In this document: piece after piece, positions 5,062 through 8,386 of the stretch
Position numbering within the stretch: position 1 is the stretch's first letter
How the letters are laid out: every line of letters begins with the position of its first letter
Origin: Ruminococcus flavefaciens
GTDB taxonomy: Bacteria > Bacillota > Clostridia > Oscillospirales > Ruminococcaceae
Assembly: GCA_902796705.1 (NCBI GenBank)
Contig: CADBQF010000148.1
Location: 1-8,386, forward strand
Direction: 5' to 3'
Length of the DNA: 8,386 bases
Position numbers and translations under genes: made by a program
Notes under the pieces: generated by a model
The model's input: the letters and a program-made list of their open reading frames with translations, nothing else
The model's database searches: none
Told to the model about the DNA's origin: nothing

Positions 5062-6423
5062 ATGAAAATAAAGAATAAAGGAAGGAAAATCTATAAGACA
5101 AAGGAGAAGAACTACTACGGCAAGAGTCCGGCTGCAAAAGTGCTTTCGGCAAGCCTTACGGTGCTTCTCATAGGAGGTATAGGATTTATCGGATACAGCG
5201 TTGCAGGCCCGGTCATCGACTTCACAAAGAAGAAGGGCGACGAGACTGTCGATACTGACGATGCTGTCTATACGGAGGATTACACATCTATCGAGCCGTC
5301 ATCGGACGAGGCGGCTGTACAGCCGGAGACTTCCTCAAAGACTTCTTCTTCTGCCGGTACGACTATGACTACAGCGGCAGAAGATACGGTCATGTCACAT
5401 ATGGTAGATGCCGGTACATACCACGCTTACGCTCTCAGTGAAGATGATATGGTCAGCATCGATGCTATCAAGGAGGCTGTAAAGGCTATCCCGGATCCGC
5501 AGGATATCGACTTCATAGAAGTCCCGCTCAAACTTGCAGGAGGAAAAGTCCTCTACGCTACGCAGGCGAGAGAAGCTGCCTTCACCGGTGCTTTGCAGTC
5601 TTCGCTCAAGGCGGAGGAGATAGCGGAGGCTATAACAGATGCAGGTTTCAGACCGGCTGCCCATATAAGCACTTTCAGGGATCATATCGTCCCGGCTACT
5701 CTTCCGGAGACAGGCTACAGCTTCGAGGACGGAAGCTCCCAGTGGCTCGACAATAAGCCGGAAAAGGACGGAAAACCGTGGCTCGATCCGTTCTCTGAAC
5801 AGGCTGTGGGATATATTTCGTTCCTGTCGGGCGAGGCGGCAGGTGCAGGATTTGAGAGAGTCATCTGCTCGGACTTCGTGTTCCCGTCGTTCTTCGATTC
5901 CGACTATGATCTGCTCGGTGACCGCTATAAGGAAGAGGAGAGGTATCTCGCAATGACTTCCGCTGCAAACCAGATCTACGACAGCATACTCTCGAACGGC
6001 TCTTCCATGATGCTCGAAGTTTCAGCCGGAGATATGCTCATGGGAAAGAACGATATCGTAAAGCCTATGGTACTCAGTGCGAATACTATCGTTATCGATA
6101 TAAACTGCTCTGACCTGAAAACTCTCTCAGACAGCGGTAAAATATCAGGCATAAGCGGAAGCAGCTCCGATATCATCACTGATGTCTACACAAGGCTCAG
6201 GGAACAGCTCTCGGATTTCAATGTCGTCGTAAGGATATCAGGCGATGTGTCCGATGACGAGGTGAAGGCTGCCAAGCAGAAGCTCAAAGATGCCGGCTGC
6301 GGCTCTTACATAATCAGCACCTCAAAGAGCAAGCCTGCCGTTCAGGAAACAACAGAGACCACACAGAACAGCGAAGAAAGCACCGATACATTCTATACAG
6401 ACGACTATTCACAGGATCAGTAA
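5062..6423 (+). CDS. Membrane-anchored DUF4015-like putative glycoside hydrolase
   Basis: This 453-residue protein is anchored by one N-terminal transmembrane segment (about 25-48) after a basic, lysine-rich cytoplasmic tail, so most of it lies outside the cell. A low-complexity Ser/Thr/Asp/Glu linker (about 58-112) leads to a globular domain (about 116-425) and then a Thr/Glu/Gln-rich tail. The domain resembles the DUF4015 TIM-barrel family of putative glycosyl hydrolases: an LYAT strand, PAAHISTFRDHI (198-209), SSQWLDN and KPWLDPFSEQAVGYIS (238-253), and GAGFERVICSDFVFP (261-275). The last motif is usually FDYVRFP; here the arginine is missing and the tyrosine is Phe272, so activity may differ. 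ATG 5062 has AGGAGAGG (5049-5056) just upstream; the TTG one codon earlier is unlikely to be the start. It precedes hprK by 62 bases and may share its transcript. No substrate can be assigned. Confidence 0.72.
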   Translation: MKIKNKGRKIYKTKEKNYYGKSPAAKVLSASLTVLLIGGIGFIGYSVAGPVIDFTKKKGDETVDTDDAVYTEDYTSIEPSSDEAAVQPETSSKTSSSAGTTMTTAAEDTVMSHMVDAGTYHAYALSEDDMVSIDAIKEAVKAIPDPQDIDFIEVPLKLAGGKVLYATQAREAAFTGALQSSLKAEEIAEAITDAGFRPAAHISTFRDHIVPATLPETGYSFEDGSSQWLDNKPEKDGKPWLDPFSEQAVGYISFLSGEAAGAGFERVICSDFVFPSFFDSDYDLLGDRYKEEERYLAMTSAANQIYDSILSNGSSMMLEVSAGDMLMGKNDIVKPMVLSANTIVIDINCSDLKTLSDSGKISGISGSSSDIITDVYTRLREQLSDFNVVVRISGDVSDDEVKAAKQKLKDAGCGSYIISTSKSKPAVQETTETTQNSEESTDTFYTDDYSQDQ

Positions 6424-6431
6424 CACCATAA

Positions 6432-6470
6432 AAGGCACGGTCTGCCTTGAAGACCGCCGGAGAATTCCGG
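6432..6470 (+). promoter_or_regulatory. Overlapping small hairpins in the leader before hprK
   Basis: AAGGCA/TGCCTT (6432-6437 with 6443-6448) and CGGTCT/AGACCG (6438-6443 with 6451-6456) share bases and cannot form together. A third small stem, CCGGA/TCCGG (6457-6461 with 6466-6470), lies just before the hprK ribosome site GGAG (6476-6479). The stems are short and no U-tract follows, so a terminator is not supported; a weak RNA processing or translation-control role is only a possibility. Confidence 0.22.
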
Positions 6471-6485
6471 AGAACGGAGTAGAAT

Positions 6486-7445
6486 ATGGCTGAAAATTTC
6501 AAAGTTTCACTTCAGAAGGTCATAGACGAATTCAAGCTTGAAGTGATCTACATTCACAAAGATGCCTCAGAAGTAATGATAGACGAGAACGATGTAAACC
6601 GTCCCGGACTCCAGCTCATGGGATTCTATGAGTACTTCAACCCGGAGCGTATCCAGATAATCGGAAAAATGGAATTCGCCTATCTTTCGACGATAGACGA
6701 AAAGACAAGGAGAGAGCGTCTGCAGCTCCTCTTCGCACAGCGTATACCTGCTCTTATCATAACAAGAGAGCTGCCGTATTTTGCGGAGATGCTCGAACTC
6801 GCCAAGGAATATGAAGTTCCGCTCCTCCGCAGCAAGGAAAGCACCTCAAACTTCATGTCCGGACTTATAGCTTTCCTCAACCTCACACTTGCACCGAGGA
6901 TAACCCGTCACGGCGTTCTCATCGAGATATACGGCGAAGGCGTGTTCATCACCGGCGAGAGCGGTGTCGGAAAGAGCGAGACTGCCATAGAGCTTGTAAA
7001 ACGTGGCCACAGACTCGTTGCCGACGATGCTGTCGAGATCAGAAAAGTATCGAATATCAGCCTTGTCGGAAGCTCACCTGACAATATCCGCCACTTCCTC
7101 GAACTGCGTGGCATAGGAATCATCAACGCACGCCGCCTGTTCGGTATCGGTGCTGTAAAGATGACCGAAAAGCTCGACCTCGTTGTGGAGCTTGAACAGT
7201 GGAATTCCGAAAAAGTCTACGACCGTATGGGTGTCGATACAGAGTTCGTATCGCTCCTCGGCGTAAAAGTCCCCTCGCTCACGATCCCGGTAAAGCCCGG
7301 AAGAAACCTTGCCGTTATCCTCGAAGTTGCCGCTATGAACAACAGACAGAAGAAAATGGGCTACAACGCTGCCCGTGAGCTTCTCAACAGACTCGGCATG
7401 GAGGCTGATTCCAAAGAGATCGTGCGTGATTACGAAGCATTCTGA
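6486..7445 (+). CDS. hprK: HPr kinase/phosphorylase
   Basis: This bifunctional enzyme phosphorylates HPr (or Crh) on Ser46 using ATP or pyrophosphate and removes the phosphate with inorganic phosphate. It is the central switch of carbon catabolite repression in Firmicutes and acts in the cytosol as a hexamer. The N-terminal HPrK domain covers about residues 1-130. The C-terminal kinase domain has RHGVLIEIYG with the conserved His142, the Walker A loop GESGVGKS (157-164), LVADDAVEI (177-185) with the catalytic acidic pair, and the family signature ELRGIGIINARRLFGIGAV (206-224). The length of 319 is typical and all key residues are present. ATG 6486 has GGAG six bases upstream. The PTS protein HPr is not in the window. 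Placement directly before murB matches many clostridial genomes, where rapZ-, yvcK- and whiA-type genes often follow. Confidence 0.97.
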   Translation: MAENFKVSLQKVIDEFKLEVIYIHKDASEVMIDENDVNRPGLQLMGFYEYFNPERIQIIGKMEFAYLSTIDEKTRRERLQLLFAQRIPALIITRELPYFAEMLELAKEYEVPLLRSKESTSNFMSGLIAFLNLTLAPRITRHGVLIEIYGEGVFITGESGVGKSETAIELVKRGHRLVADDAVEIRKVSNISLVGSSPDNIRHFLELRGIGIINARRLFGIGAVKMTEKLDLVVELEQWNSEKVYDRMGVDTEFVSLLGVKVPSLTIPVKPGRNLAVILEVAAMNNRQKKMGYNAARELLNRLGMEADSKEIVRDYEAF

Positions 7446-7513
7446 GACGAAAGTATCTACCGACCGGATCGGCATTTCCCTTTTAAGAGGAGATCTGCCG
7501 GAAAGGAGAATAT

Positions 7514-8386
7514 ATGTTTGATATCAATGAACTTACACAGCTCTGCGGCAGGCTCGGCTGCCGTATAATCCCTGAATGTTCTTTAAGTGAGTACATCACA
7601 TTCCGCTTCGGAGGGCCTTGCAGGGCATTGGTCAGCATAAATTCCGCAGCATCGGCTGCCGAACTGCTGAAATACCTCCGCAGCAACGATATAAAGCACG
7701 GTATAATCGGAAGAGGAAGCAATATCCTCGTGCCGGACGAAGGCTTCGACGGAGTCATACTCCTCTTCGGCGGCGATTTCGCCAATATCAGCATCGAGGG
7801 CAATAACATCACCTGCGATGCGGGAGCTTTGCTCGCATCAGCCTGTGTCCATGCACAGCAGATGTCGCTCACGGGCATGGAGAACCTCTTCGGTATCCCC
7901 GGAACTGTCGGCGGTGCATTGTACATGAATGCCGGTGCCTACGGCAGCGAGATGAAGGATATCGTCGTATCGGCTGAATATATCGACGAGAACGGAGATA
8001 TACGCTATATAGGCAAGACAAATATGGATCTTTCGTACCGTCACAGCTTCTTCTCCGGAAAGGACTGCGTCATCACTTCTGTCACCATGTCGCTCGAAAA
8101 AGGCGATGCCGACAAGATAAAGGCTTCCATGAACGAGTGTATGTCAAAGAGGACTTCAAAGCAGCCTCTTGAATATCCAAGTGCCGGAAGTACGTTCAAG
8201 CGTCCGGAGGGCAGCTACGCTTCGCTCCTCATCGAGCAGTGCGGACTCAAAGGCATGACCTGCGGCGGTGCTATGGTCAGCGAAAAACACAGCGGATTTG
8301 TCATCAACAAGGGATTCGCTACGTGTGCTGACGTGCTTGAACTCTGCGGCAAGGTGAGAGACATAGTAAAGGAAAAGACCGGTTTC
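7514..8386 (+). CDS. murB: UDP-N-acetylenolpyruvoylglucosamine reductase (3' end outside window)
   Basis: MurB is the cytosolic flavoenzyme that reduces UDP-GlcNAc-enolpyruvate with NADPH to give UDP-MurNAc, the second committed step of peptidoglycan synthesis. Visible parts are the FAD-binding region with ITFRFGGPC (28-36), GRGSNILV (66-73) and GIPGTVGGALYMNAGAYG (127-144), the LSYRHSFF segment (173-180) with Arg177, SAGSTFKRPEG (223-233) containing the proton-donor Ser226, and GLKGMTCGGAMVSEKHSGFVINKG (244-267). The YRHS form and lack of the extra E. coli insertion fit the type II, Gram-positive class. The frame runs 291 codons to the window edge without a stop; comparison with ~300-residue relatives suggests only about 10-15 residues are missing, including the C-terminal catalytic Glu. 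ATG 7514 has AAAGGAG (7502-7508) five bases upstream. It follows hprK by 68 bases, probably on the same transcript. Confidence 0.97.
   Translation, partial: MFDINELTQLCGRLGCRIIPECSLSEYITFRFGGPCRALVSINSAASAAELLKYLRSNDIKHGIIGRGSNILVPDEGFDGVILLFGGDFANISIEGNNITCDAGALLASACVHAQQMSLTGMENLFGIPGTVGGALYMNAGAYGSEMKDIVVSAEYIDENGDIRYIGKTNMDLSYRHSFFSGKDCVITSVTMSLEKGDADKIKASMNECMSKRTSKQPLEYPSAGSTFKRPEGSYASLLIEQCGLKGMTCGGAMVSEKHSGFVINKGFATCADVLELCGKVRDIVKEKTGF

Noticed and set aside
7074..7475. 133-codon minus-strand frame
   Set aside because: It is antisense to the well-supported hprK and has no family signature.
7483..7926. 147-codon minus-strand frame
   Set aside because: It is antisense to murB, whose FAD-binding motifs are unmistakable.

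Overview
The window looks like a chromosomal segment of an anaerobic low-to-mid-GC Firmicute, most likely a Ruminococcus-type Oscillospiraceae. The evidence is the clostridial hprK-murB gene order, good AGGAGG-type ribosome sites, TTG starts, a VanR/VanS-type two-component system, and a gene-free palindrome of a kind I associate (from memory) with Ruminococcus. The genus is an inference.

Layout. Positions 1-293 carry no credible gene and are almost entirely one long imperfect palindrome, symmetric about position 147, with nested hairpins. A two-component operon follows on the minus strand: an OmpR-family regulator (1308-1976) and its histidine kinase (304-1308), joined by a TGATG stop/start. 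A 219-base divergent region (1977-2195) holds two near-consensus sigma-A-type promoters pointing outwards. On the plus strand come a possible 20-codon, nearly leaderless mini-ORF, then rpe (ribulose-phosphate 3-epimerase, TTG start), then three tightly packed membrane-protein genes recognisable as Rnf subunits D, E and A, ending at a small terminator-like hairpin (4994-5010). After it come a membrane-anchored DUF4015-like putative glycoside hydrolase, hprK (HPr kinase/phosphorylase), and murB, which is cut by the window edge.

The most interesting part is the rpe-rnfD-rnfE-rnfA operon. The Rnf-like genes form only a membrane core: no rnfB, rnfC or rnfG is present, and the gene block is closed on both sides. 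By alignment from memory to canonical Rnf/Rsx proteins, both cysteines of RnfE and one of the two in RnfA that hold the intramembrane [2Fe-2S] cluster are serines, and the RnfD flavinylation motif is altered, while the fold signatures are well kept. This suggests a divergent, possibly redox-inactive or repurposed RnfDEA module, made with a pentose-phosphate enzyme. Its function is not known to me.

The right-hand genes join carbon-catabolite control (hprK) with peptidoglycan synthesis (murB) and a surface-facing putative carbohydrate-active protein. No tRNA, rRNA, CRISPR array, transposase or prophage gene is visible.
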